Shown here one piece after another: positions 26,055 to 33,664 of a stretch of DNA of 54,028 nucleotides. Origin of the DNA: Firmicutes bacterium AF25-13AC. GTDB taxonomy: Bacteria; Bacillota; Clostridia; Lachnospirales; Lachnospiraceae. The DNA lies in NCBI GenBank assembly GCA_003478935.1, contig QUFP01000033.1, positions 1 through 54,028 of the forward strand. Reading direction: 5' to 3'. The translations under genes were made by a program, and so were the position numbers. Below the pieces are notes generated by a model, which made no database searches, was not told the DNA's origin, and was given only the letters and a program-made list of their open reading frames with translations. Position 1 is the stretch's first letter; the number at the start of each line of letters is the position of its first letter.

Positions 26055-26082
26055 TTTGTTGTTTGATCATTTGTTGTTTGAT
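26055..26082. repeat. tandem 15-bp repeat in the 5' leader
   Basis: TTTGTTGTTTGAT occurs at 26055-26067 and 26070-26082, 15 bases apart, with further GTTTGATT/ATTTGAT partial copies on each side (26042-26098). It lies between the operator palindrome and the TTG start of the membrane protein gene. It could be a regulator site or slippage-prone DNA. Confidence 0.5.
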
Positions 26083-26119
26083 AAATTTTTATTTGATATG
26101 TTTATCTTAAACTAGTAAC

Positions 26120-26157
26120 GTGACAATTCCCTTACTTTTCGGTGACAGTTTTGTCAC
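26120..26157 (-). promoter_or_regulatory. GTGACA-N4-TGTCAC operator with extra half-site
   Basis: GTGACAGTTTTGTCAC (26142-26157) is a perfect 6-bp inverted repeat with a 4-base centre, and a third GTGACA stands at 26120-26125. Read leftward, the third copy supplies TTGTCA, which can act as the -35 of the four-gene group. A regulator binding here would block or position polymerase. No regulator gene is adjacent. The region 26158-26336 shows nothing else. Confidence 0.5.
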
Positions 26158-26336
26158 TTTCAGTTTTTGTTTTTCTTCACAGAATCTTTTCTTCTTACAA
26201 CAATTCACATATTCCTATCTATTTCCATATACTACCAAACGGACCAATTTCAACGTTACGCTTAAAATCTGCGCTAACTTTACGTTCTTACATTTCGAGC
26301 CGATAAAGCTCATAATACCACCACATAAAAGAAAAA

Positions 26337-26371
26337 GATTCTGTAAGTTCCAAACAGATACTTACAGAATC
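26337..26371 (-). terminator. terminator of the small membrane protein gene
   Basis: GATTCTGTAAG (26337-26347) pairs perfectly with CTTACAGAATC (26361-26371). On the minus strand TTTTTCTTTT follows. It is placed 26 bases after the stop at 26397. Confidence 0.88.
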
Positions 26372-26396
26372 CAAAAATTCCCAAAATAAATCAAGC

Positions 26397-26678
26397 TTAT
26401 TTCCGTATTCTCCACGAAACCAGTTTGACATTCAAATATGTAAGCAATACAATTGCTAGCACAATACTTAATCCAATTGCAACATAATACATACTTTCCC
26501 CTAATGGATAATTGATTGCAAGATTCGACAGCATTTCTCTTTTTTCAAATGCACTTAATCCACTCAAATCCACTTGAATTGGGATCACATTTAATTTCAA
26601 AATAAAGCTAACACCATACAATCCCACATTAATGAACATAGCGAAAACGTATACTATCTTTAATATTCTTTTTATCAC
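26397..26678 (-). CDS. small two-helix membrane protein
   Basis: A 93-residue protein with helices near 8-28 and 65-85 and a polar loop (LSGLSAFEKREMLSN) between them; the C-terminus is basic. It starts at GTG with GGAGG eight bases upstream and has its own terminator, so it is probably real and transcribed alone. It is not recognised. The loop size and topology would suit a small accessory subunit or immunity-like protein, but nothing shows this. Confidence 0.6.
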   Translation of the reverse strand: MIKRILKIVYVFAMFINVGLYGVSFILKLNVIPIQVDLSGLSAFEKREMLSNLAINYPLGESMYYVAIGLSIVLAIVLLTYLNVKLVSWRIRK

Positions 26679-26751
26679 TTAATTTTCCCTCCATGACTTG
26701 TTTTTATTCTTTGTATAGACAATTCTTTCATCTATATTTTATATCAGCAGT

Positions 26752-26913
26752 ATGAGAAAATCAAGTAAAGAAGTCAATTACGAGAAAGTAATTCGAAATA
26801 TCGGATATTTATGCGGTGAAGAATTAGAGGAGCTGCCATACTGGGAAACGATCAACAATTATCTGAAGTGACTGAAACTGGATGAGTTACAGAAAGTAAT
26901 CATTATTGGTTGA
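26752..26913 (+). pseudogene. transposase N-terminal fragment
   Basis: The frame MRKSSKEVNYEKVIRNIGYL, then CGEELEELPYWETINNYLK, is interrupted by TGA (26869-26871), continues LKLDELQKVI and stops at 26911-26913. This opening is typical of transposases I have seen annotated in clostridia, in which the segment continues into a DDE domain that is absent here. No inverted ends are seen. It marks an old insertion. Confidence 0.6.
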
Positions 26914-26928
26914 AGGGAGGTGATTGAT

Positions 26929-27015
26929 ATGAATGTCAATCAAAATAGTAACAAAAAAAGTGACACTAGGAAAGTCTGTTCCTTAAAAAGAAAAAAACAG
27001 AATGAATGTTTTTGA
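26929..27015 (+). CDS. 28-codon ORF with strong ribosome binding site
   Basis: GGGAGGTGATTGAT precedes ATG 26929; GGAGGTGAT is a full match to the anti-Shine-Dalgarno sequence. The peptide MNVNQNSNKKSDTRKVC and on is basic, Asn/Lys-rich and ends at TGA 27015. I do not recognise it. It is either a true small protein or the N-terminus of a gene whose body was lost when the scar formed. Confidence 0.35.
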   Translation: MNVNQNSNKKSDTRKVCSLKRKKQNECF

Positions 27016-27173
27016 TTTCCTGACTGAAATTCAGAAAAGAAAAAAACGAGAAGTTTACTCGTCAGAGCTGGGTGCGGTTGCAACAGACTTGAAAAATCCT
27101 CAAAAAAAGTATACTATAATAAATATGATGTTGGGAGCAAAATACATTTTGACCCCTTTGAAATACAAGAGAC

Positions 27174-27440
27174 ATGGTCAAAAAGTGGATTGCTACTCAA
27201 AAAGGAACTTGGGAGACTCCCCCCCAAGTCACCCCTCAAGTCGCGCCTGTTACGGAAGAAAAGATATTGGAATTCTGTTCCGTGCCACGTTCTCGCGCCG
27301 AATTGCTTGAGTATCTTAAGTTATCGGACCGTAAAAATCTCAGAACAAAATATCTTAATCCTCTCTTAGCTTCTGGTAAACTGAAAATGGCAATTCCAGA
27401 CAAGCCTAACAGTCGGCTTCAAAAATACGTTAGGGCATAA
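27174..27440 (+). pseudogene. C-terminal fragment of an AAA_4 (Schlafen AlbA-like) ATP-binding protein
   Basis: The piece begins with PPQVTPQVAPVTEEKILEFC, the proline/valine-rich linker, followed by a winged helix ending in YLNPLLASGKLKMAIPD and KPNSRLQKY. This is the characteristic tail of divergent AAA_4 proteins, usually 400-600 residues long. Only 88 residues remain, with no start signal. An overlapping frame from 27002 does not give the missing part. It is a remnant of a mobile or defence-type gene. Confidence 0.65.
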
Positions 27441-27484
27441 AAAACCCCCGTGGCACACCACAACAGAGAAAATCGAAACACAAA

Positions 27485-27530
27485 GGAAACGGGCGCAGGA
27501 ATCCGCAAGGATTCTCGCGCCCGTTTTCTA
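27485..27530. terminator. strong GC-rich hairpin, bidirectional
   Basis: GAAACGGGCGC (27486-27496) pairs with GCGCCCGTTTTC (27517-27528), and GGAATCC with GGATTC inside, closed by a GCAA loop. The plus strand ends in TTTTC; the minus strand in TTTCCTTTG. It separates the scar from the leftward gene at 27559. Confidence 0.8.
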
Positions 27531-27558
27531 AAACTACTCTTCGCAATACTCTTACATA

Positions 27559-27795
27559 TTACTGTCTCTTGCAGTTATCGGCTGCATTTCGTGCCTGATA
27601 GGATTTTGCGGCATTTCTGGAATTACTGGCATTCTTCCACTCGTCTTTTGAATTTTTCTCTGATGTGTCTTTATCTCTGTGACAGTTAGTTGCAGAATTT
27701 TCTTCCTTTGTACTATGGCAGTTTACCGCCTGATTTCGATATGAATCCTGTTCCTTCTTGTTGTAACTGTTTTCTGAATCGCTATAATTTCTCAT
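27559..27795 (-). CDS. small Asn/Lys-rich protein with NCH repeats
   Basis: A 78-residue hydrophilic protein without membrane segments. It repeats a loose unit: YRNQAVNCHSTK, NSATNCHRDK and later ARNAADNCK, plus RNAAKSYQ. Cys and His in each unit could bind metal or form disulfides. AGGAGG is ten bases before the ATG and a GAAA-capped hairpin lies in the leader. I do not recognise a family; its look is that of small spore- or stress-related proteins, which I cannot support further. Confidence 0.55.
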   Translation of the reverse strand: MRNYSDSENSYNKKEQDSYRNQAVNCHSTKEENSATNCHRDKDTSEKNSKDEWKNASNSRNAAKSYQARNAADNCKRQ

Positions 27796-27819
27796 AATAA
27801 AAAACCTCCTGATGTGTAA

Positions 27820-27853
27820 CTAGATTGAAAAAGGCTTTCGCCTTCACATCTAG
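27820..27853 (-). promoter_or_regulatory. leader hairpin with GAAA tetraloop
   Basis: CTAGAT (27820-27825) pairs with ATCTAG (27848-27853), and GGC/GCC closes a GAAA loop on the minus-strand transcript. It sits about 25 bases upstream of the start of the gene at 27559-27795 and has TTTTT in its 3' arm. It may be an attenuator or a stabilising stem. The rest of the gap up to 27950 has ATGT-rich repeats only. Confidence 0.45.
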
Positions 27854-27950
27854 TATGGCACCAGAAGGTTTGTTTATGCATGACATTTTCCTCATGTTTT
27901 TTGCATGTTTTCTATCATGCTTTTACGTCACATTTTTTCTGTCACGTTTT

Positions 27951-28430
27951 TTATTTATTTGATGAATTTTTCACCAGATAATACACGGCTGCCACTGCCA
28001 GTACAACAACTGCCGGTTTGAATAGGATTGCTACGAGCTTAAAGATAATGCTTAATACAAGAAAAACAACTGCTACAATTGCTAAAATCGCAATGGTTTT
28101 TGTCACCCAGTTTTGGGATGCAGTCTCTTTCATCCAGCTAAAGCTCCAGCCATCACCGCCAGTTGAACTGTCGTCTGAACCTGTGCTGTAGTTGTAGCTT
28201 CCGGCACGACTGTTTCCCTGCGTGCTTGCCTCACCGGAGGTATCAATAATCGTCTTTGCAATAAGACGCGGACTTCCAAGTGAGGCAAAAATCTCTTCCT
28301 CAGACTTTCCTGCAGCTCTTTGCTCACTGATATAGTCATTATAGTATCTTACATTTTCCTGAATGATGCGCTCTTCCACATTTCCACGAAGCGCCTGCTC
28401 TAACTCTGTGACGAATTCAATTTGTGTCAT
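27951..28430 (-). CDS. DUF1700/HAAS-type membrane protein
   Basis: A 159-residue protein. The N-terminal ~70 residues (FVTELEQALRG, then YYNDYISEQRAAGKSEEEIF and LGSPRLIAKTII) match the HAAS/DUF1700 domain, a helical module common in Firmicutes, often next to PadR regulators. A Ser/Gly-rich linker (80-105) leads to two hydrophobic helices (about 115-150). No PadR gene is adjacent; it stands at the end of the glycan cluster, 21 bases after the GT-C gene, and may be co-transcribed. The function is unknown. Confidence 0.8.
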   Translation of the reverse strand: MTQIEFVTELEQALRGNVEERIIQENVRYYNDYISEQRAAGKSEEEIFASLGSPRLIAKTIIDTSGEASTQGNSRAGSYNYSTGSDDSSTGGDGWSFSWMKETASQNWVTKTIAILAIVAVVFLVLSIIFKLVAILFKPAVVVLAVAAVYYLVKNSSNK

Positions 28431-28451
28431 AAAACACCTACGCCTTTCTGC

Positions 28452-30299
28452 TTATTGATAGACGATCATCTCAAGCTGATAGCTTTGCTTCTTTCCATCA
28501 GCCTCTGCGATCTCCTTTTTGTCACCTGTTACATTGTCCTCTGAGCGATAGATGGATACGGCATAATCGCCATTTGCCTGTGTTACCTCAAATACAGCCG
28601 TATAATACTCACCCGGTGTAGTCGGCACCCCATTTAAGTTCGCCGTAATGATGCGATCCTCAAGCCAGCCTGATGTTTCCCAATCTTGCTCATAAAGAAT
28701 TTTATCATCACTGTCCTTTACTGTCAGCTTCACGTATCCTTTGTTGACACGATCATTGACACCAGCGACAAAGCGAATCTTATCAATTGAATTGCCTGTT
28801 GCACAGAACGTCTGGCTCACCTCATCACCAAGCTCACAAAGCTGTACCTGACTGTGCACATTTTCAACTTTATATCCCGCATATGGTGCTTTGAAATATG
28901 CCATCAGACATACAAATGCCGGAACGACAAAAATTGCAACACCTCCAATAAAGCGAGTGCGCATCCAACCCATGCAACTTACTTCCTGTGCAGGATTTTG
29001 TGCACAATACTTTGGATGCTTAAATACAGCATATACAAGCATCATCATTGTCAGAATCGACAGGCAAAGACTTTTATCAAGCTTTGCAATCAAATCCTCC
29101 ATCATGAGCTCAGTACCGATGTTTCCATTTACAAGAGATCGTAAGATGCCGTTATTAAACATCGCCTGATCTACATTGTTAGGAATCATCTGTACATTAA
29201 ATATGGTATAAACTAACATAAAAATCAAGTCCAAAATCATAAAAATTTTCGTATCTTTATGAAGGAATGAACTGATAACCCAAAATGGTACGGCAAACAG
29301 CAGCCACTGCGGATGCCACTTTGACAAACCAAACAGTACAAAGAAGGCAAGACAGCAGATATAAAATACCGTATTAACGAAATTTCTGTCATCTGTCGGC
29401 TTATTGAAATAACACCATGCGCACAATGTACCAAATGCCAAAACAGCAAAGCTTACCTCATAATGGAATGTTGATAATTCAAATCCTGTATAGTATCCTG
29501 CATTCATGATGTAGCCTGTCGGACTGCTGACTGCATTTCCGCCAAAACCAAACACATATGCCTGAAATACTGGGCTGTTTCTGTAAACCAAAAACTCCAA
29601 TACAAATGGCACCATAAGCAGCACACAAGAAACAAGAATTTTCCAGACATTCTTTTCGCGATACAAAAGAAGCGGTGCAAAGATCAGAAGTGCTGAATAT
29701 TTAAAGGTCATTGCAATTGCAAACCAGAAAATAAACCAAATATCCTTCTTCTTTAAATAATAGTAAACGCCAAGAAGTACACAGAATGTCATGATGATAT
29801 CGTACTGACCAAAGATAAACTGCGCATAAAAAGCAACTGGCATAGTAAGGCATGCATATGCACAAAGCTTTGATTTCTTGCTGCCCATTCCGGCAAGGAT
29901 GGCAATATGATAAATCAACACACCGCTTGCCACATAAATAAGACATGGTAAGAGCTTTGCCCATAAAATAGCAAGAACAGGCAGATTTTCCGTTGGAAAT
30001 GTCACGATGCCAAACAGGCGCATCGGAATATTCCAGATAGCAAAGATAAGATAAAAGCTTGGCATGTATGCCGGATGAATATCGAATGTTCCGCAGTAAT
30101 CATAAAAATCACGGAAATGACCATTTAAATAACCGTAGCTGCAGCCTGCCGTATGCAAAAGATCGGACTGCTGAAAAACTAAAAAGCAAAAGACTGCGAT
30201 TGCAGCAAATGCTACATAATCCCAGATAAGAAGCGGCTTTTCAGCAATTGCATTTACTGAAATACTACGTGCCTGACTCTTTTGATGTTTCTGACTCAT
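28452..30299 (-). CDS. polytopic GT-C type glycosyltransferase
   Basis: About 615 residues. I start it at ATG 30299 (MSQKHQKSQ), as AAAGGGTG stands six bases upstream and the longer frame would overlap the flippase gene. About a dozen helices lie between 25 and 475, with an early periplasmic-side loop DFYDYCGTFDIHPAYMPS containing acidic residues, as in polyprenyl-phosphate-sugar transferases. A beta-rich extracellular domain (about 490-610) follows. It probably takes the sugar from the lipid carrier on the outside and adds it to a wall polymer or glycan. It ends a chain of GT2, LicD and flippase genes. The acceptor is unknown. Confidence 0.72.
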   Translation of the reverse strand: MSQKHQKSQARSISVNAIAEKPLLIWDYVAFAAIAVFCFLVFQQSDLLHTAGCSYGYLNGHFRDFYDYCGTFDIHPAYMPSFYLIFAIWNIPMRLFGIVTFPTENLPVLAILWAKLLPCLIYVASGVLIYHIAILAGMGSKKSKLCAYACLTMPVAFYAQFIFGQYDIIMTFCVLLGVYYYLKKKDIWFIFWFAIAMTFKYSALLIFAPLLLYREKNVWKILVSCVLLMVPFVLEFLVYRNSPVFQAYVFGFGGNAVSSPTGYIMNAGYYTGFELSTFHYEVSFAVLAFGTLCAWCYFNKPTDDRNFVNTVFYICCLAFFVLFGLSKWHPQWLLFAVPFWVISSFLHKDTKIFMILDLIFMLVYTIFNVQMIPNNVDQAMFNNGILRSLVNGNIGTELMMEDLIAKLDKSLCLSILTMMMLVYAVFKHPKYCAQNPAQEVSCMGWMRTRFIGGVAIFVVPAFVCLMAYFKAPYAGYKVENVHSQVQLCELGDEVSQTFCATGNSIDKIRFVAGVNDRVNKGYVKLTVKDSDDKILYEQDWETSGWLEDRIITANLNGVPTTPGEYYTAVFEVTQANGDYAVSIYRSEDNVTGDKKEIAEADGKKQSYQLEMIVYQ

Positions 30300-30303
30300 T
30301 TTT

Positions 30304-31539
30304 TCACACCCTTTCTTTTCGCTCATTTTTTGACAATGCCAAAAAGCCAAGCATTGTAATTAATAAGAACTTAACGACATTGACTGCAAGAAGTCCCCAT
30401 ACAGCACCCCAGATTTTGTAAAGGTACATAGCAGGAACTACTGCTGCAAAGAACAATACTGCATAAATCACACCCATGATCAGCTGATAACGCTCTGGTG
30501 CAAATCTAAGCACGACTGTCATCATTGTATTACTCATAAAGAAAAATACCTGTCCGGCATTTGCCAGCAAAAACAGATTTTTTACTACATTGTAATCCTC
30601 TCTGTAAAAGAGATATACGTAAATATGAGAACCAAGTGTTGTTCCGGCAATCAATATAACTGCAAGCGCTGACAATGCAGCAAATACACCAGTTAACATC
30701 TTCTTTGTGATTTTTCCCTGATAGCGTGCTAGATGACCTGTGATAACACCATTTAACGGTGTTGAGATCAGAGAACTCATCTTTCCAACAGTACTTGCAA
30801 TAAAGAAGTAATAGGAAGCTGCATCTCCAGCTGTCATAGGAAGCACAACACGGTCTGTATATGTTACAAAATCTGACAGCAGATATGCCGATGACAGCGA
30901 CACACATGTCTTTGCATCTTCCCTGAAAAATTGACTCTTTTCAAAAAATGGCTTTTTAAAGATGCTTCCTGTGATTGTGACAAACAGCAGTCCAAACACC
31001 TCTCCTAAAATAAAGATGCTTACCCATGAATGACTAATTCCATACAGCGCCATGCCAATCGCATAACCTACTGCAATAAAAAGATAATAGAAGAAAAAGC
31101 CTCTGTAATTTAAGCTCAGTCTATATTCTACATCTGCATAATAGCGAACTGTTGTCACAAAAATAAGTACACCAATGGAAATAGGAATAGCACCTGCTGT
31201 ATCTTTTTTCACACAAATTGCCACTACAGTGACAATCGCACATAAAAGTGCTGTGAATACAAGAAAGCGATTGTAATCACCATTTTTTGTCTCATGACGT
31301 GTAGAAGCTTTCATGCGGCCATAATTGATTCCAGAACCAACTGCCGATGCCATCAGACCCATGATTGCTGTAAAGAACAACATTTTTCCGCTTCCTTCAG
31401 CACCCATACGGCTTCTTAAAAACGGATATACCCCAAAAGAAAGCGTCATATTCAAAATCATCAGCCCGGCAAGACTGTAAACCATATCCCCCGCAAATCG
31501 GCGTAAGCCTGATTTTGCTTTTGGCTGCTTTTCTGTCAT
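30304..31539 (-). CDS. polysaccharide flippase-like membrane protein (MOP superfamily)
   Basis: A 411-residue protein with about 12 hydrophobic helices, laid out like Wzx/MATE-type exporters of lipid-linked sugars, though a little short. It overlaps the LicD gene by ATGA and precedes the GT-C gene by four bases. It would flip an undecaprenyl-linked sugar made by the GT2 enzyme and hand it to the GT-C enzyme. The sequence class is clear from topology and context, less so from motifs. Confidence 0.75.
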   Translation of the reverse strand: MTEKQPKAKSGLRRFAGDMVYSLAGLMILNMTLSFGVYPFLRSRMGAEGSGKMLFFTAIMGLMASAVGSGINYGRMKASTRHETKNGDYNRFLVFTALLCAIVTVVAICVKKDTAGAIPISIGVLIFVTTVRYYADVEYRLSLNYRGFFFYYLFIAVGYAIGMALYGISHSWVSIFILGEVFGLLFVTITGSIFKKPFFEKSQFFREDAKTCVSLSSAYLLSDFVTYTDRVVLPMTAGDAASYYFFIASTVGKMSSLISTPLNGVITGHLARYQGKITKKMLTGVFAALSALAVILIAGTTLGSHIYVYLFYREDYNVVKNLFLLANAGQVFFFMSNTMMTVVLRFAPERYQLIMGVIYAVLFFAAVVPAMYLYKIWGAVWGLLAVNVVKFLLITMLGFLALSKNERKERV

Positions 31540-32420
31540 GAATTTTTCTCTCCCTTTTCGCTGTATGATAATGTGACAAATTTAGGATCACAATGAACAA
31601 GCTCTCTGTCTCCCGGAGGCGGCGGTGTCATGTAATCGCCATAAAGCATTGTAAGCGCTTCATGATACCCACATGGACCAGGAAATTTCTCTCCATCAAC
31701 CTCTAAATCAACTGCATGGTCAAACCACTTCGCCTGATAAATCTTTCCCAGATCTGGAAACAGGCAGTTACTGTAATAGCAGCGCTTATGCTTTTTATTT
31801 TGACCGCGCTCCATCTTACTGATTGCATCATACCAATGAACAAGTGTCTTTACAGGGAAGATGCGTCCGATTACAGAAAGAATAGCAACTACTGCCTTAG
31901 ATGCACCCTTATACTCTGAAAGATCAAGCTTATAACGGCGTCCCATGCACATGCCATACACAAGAATCAATAAAGCATGACAAAATTTGTGCTTTAACAT
32001 GTTGTCTGAAACATCATCCACTATAAAAATATCTGTTCGCATATGATTATGAATGCCATTTCCATAATATTTTTGCTCTGCATTATTTTCGCGCATAGTT
32101 GAATCAAGCATCACAACACGCGGCACAAAATCATAAAATGCACCATTTAATTCATCTGGCTCCACATAGACAAAGCCATCCTTTAGTTCGGTACGTGCTA
32201 CCTTGCGAAATACCTCAAAATCTTTTCTTGTCATAGCGATATCCGCGTCATCATCCCACGGAATATCAGATTTCTCACGCACAGCACCTATAAGATTTCC
32301 GCTGTCTAAAAAATAATTCAAATGATATTTCTCACAGACGCGCCCTACCTCACGGAAAATGATATGATTTCCCTCATGAATCAGTTTAAGCGCATCTTGT
32401 GTTGTCTTGTCAAATTCCAA
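31536..32420 (-). CDS. LicD-family phosphotransferase
   Basis: A 294-residue LicD protein, a nucleotidyltransferase-fold enzyme that adds phosphocholine or another phospho-group to surface glycans. The core YFLDSGNLIGAVREKSDI, followed by PWDDDADIAM, is present (near 35-65) with the metal-binding aspartates. The start is a TTG with GAGAGG seven bases upstream. No choline uptake or activation genes (licABC) are near, so the donor is open. It is translationally coupled to the flippase. Confidence 0.85.
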   Translation of the reverse strand: MEFDKTTQDALKLIHEGNHIIFREVGRVCEKYHLNYFLDSGNLIGAVREKSDIPWDDDADIAMTRKDFEVFRKVARTELKDGFVYVEPDELNGAFYDFVPRVVMLDSTMRENNAEQKYYGNGIHNHMRTDIFIVDDVSDNMLKHKFCHALLILVYGMCMGRRYKLDLSEYKGASKAVVAILSVIGRIFPVKTLVHWYDAISKMERGQNKKHKRCYYSNCLFPDLGKIYQAKWFDHAVDLEVDGEKFPGPCGYHEALTMLYGDYMTPPPPGDRELVHCDPKFVTLSYSEKGEKNS

Positions 32421-32432
32421 TTTTTATTCCTC

Positions 32433-33440
32433 TCATTTGGCTTTCTGATTTTTGCAGCCATCTTCTGCTTCTTTGTCATCTGCCTCATTTTCTTTTTCTT
32501 TCTCGTCTAAAAAATTCAGACGTTCATCTTCCACAACAAGCGGACGCTTCTTTACACGATCATTGATGCTCATAATATATTCACCAATTAATCCGATAAA
32601 GAACAGCTGTATAGAACCAAGCAGACAAGTGACAATTAAAAGCGGTGCCATACCTGCTGGGAAATTGTCCCAAAATAAAAGCTTTAAAATCAGATAAATA
32701 ATTGCAACTACCAGACTAATACAGCCAACTGTCATACCTATAAAGGTCGCCAGTCTAAGTCCTACTTTTGTATAAGAAGTAATGCTAAGCATTGCAGCAT
32801 CATATAAACGGTAGAAATTGTTGCTTGTTTTTCCTGCACGCCTCTTTGGCTGCTCGTAAGGGATTTCCTTTCGTTTAAAGCCAAGCTCTGCTACGATTCC
32901 TCTTAAAAATGGTGTTGGGTCGTTAAGCTCTCTCATGACATTGATAAACTTCTTATCATAAAGACCAAAACCTGTAAACTGCTCAATCTGCTCAACATCA
33001 GAAAGCTTCTTGATTAATTTATAGTAACAGCCGCGAAGCCAGTACATCAATTTATTTTCCTGGCTGGACTTTTTAATTCCAATTACAATTTTATATCCGT
33101 TTTCCCATTCTTTTACATACCTTGGGATCATCTCAACCGGATCCTGAAAATCGGCAGCCATCAGTACTGTGGCATCTCCTGTTGTCTGGAGCATAGCATA
33201 GTACGGTGAATTGAACTGTCCGAAATTTTTTGCATTAAAAATTCCCTTAATCCCCTTATCCTCTGCACAAAGCTTTCGGATAATTTCTCTTGTCCTGTCT
33301 TTTGAATCGTTATCTATAAAAAGGACCTCATAGCGATAGGCTGGAAGATCCTTTTTAAATGTCTCGCGAAGCGCATCAGCCATCGCCTGAACATTTTCCT
33401 CTTCATTATAACAGGGCACTACAATACTGATTGTTTTCAT
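32433..33440 (-). CDS. GtrB/DPM1-like polyprenyl-phosphate glycosyltransferase
   Basis: About 335 residues, started at ATG 33440 (MKTISIVVPCYNEE) with AAGG eight bases upstream. The GT-A domain has VPCYNEEENV, the LFIDNDSKDRT loop and the metal-binding ADFQDP (near 103). Two C-terminal helices (about 230-255 and 265-290) and a basic/acidic tail follow, the GtrB/ArnC pattern. It would transfer an activated sugar to undecaprenyl phosphate on the inner face. The 132-bp hairpin lies between it and the alcohol dehydrogenase gene upstream. The sugar is probably the CDP-linked product of this cluster. Confidence 0.85.
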   Translation of the reverse strand: MKTISIVVPCYNEEENVQAMADALRETFKKDLPAYRYEVLFIDNDSKDRTREIIRKLCAEDKGIKGIFNAKNFGQFNSPYYAMLQTTGDATVLMAADFQDPVEMIPRYVKEWENGYKIVIGIKKSSQENKLMYWLRGCYYKLIKKLSDVEQIEQFTGFGLYDKKFINVMRELNDPTPFLRGIVAELGFKRKEIPYEQPKRRAGKTSNNFYRLYDAAMLSITSYTKVGLRLATFIGMTVGCISLVVAIIYLILKLLFWDNFPAGMAPLLIVTCLLGSIQLFFIGLIGEYIMSINDRVKKRPLVVEDERLNFLDEKEKENEADDKEAEDGCKNQKAK

Positions 33441-33500
33441 GAATGTGCCTTCTAACTTTCTTTTTGTTTTCCTGTTCACGGGAATATATTTTCATGAACC

Positions 33501-33632
33501 GCCCACCCGGCGAAGTGACTTTGTCGACGGGCCCAACTCCGCGGGTCCCCACTACATATTTTCAACGTAAATGTATTTTGACAACGGGCCCGCTACAACG
33601 TCCCGTCTCGTAAAGCACATTCGCCTCTGGGC
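33501..33632. repeat. 132-bp nested hairpin between glycan genes
   Basis: Five stem blocks nest in order: GCCC (33501) with GGGC (33629); GGCGAAGTGACTTT (33509) with AAAGCACATTCGCC (33612); GACGGG (33526) with CCCGTC (33602); GCGGGTCC (33541) with GGGCCCGC (33586); TACAT with ATGTA at the tip. The GC content is well above that of the neighbours. It fills the gap between the alcohol dehydrogenase and GT2 genes, on the operon transcript. There is no T-run. It may slow polymerase, protect mRNA or be a mobile palindromic element. Confidence 0.7.
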
Positions 33633-33664
33633 TTTCCTAAATTTCAATGCCCCGTGAACAATAA

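Noticed and set aside
26040..26098. CRISPR-like short repeats
   Set aside because: The copies are 13 bases in a 15-base period with no spacers; it is a simple tandem repeat.
27002..27310. 102-codon ORF overlapping the AAA_4 fragment
   Set aside because: It has no ribosome binding site, its second half is the out-of-frame shadow of the recognised fragment, and its first half is not recognisable.
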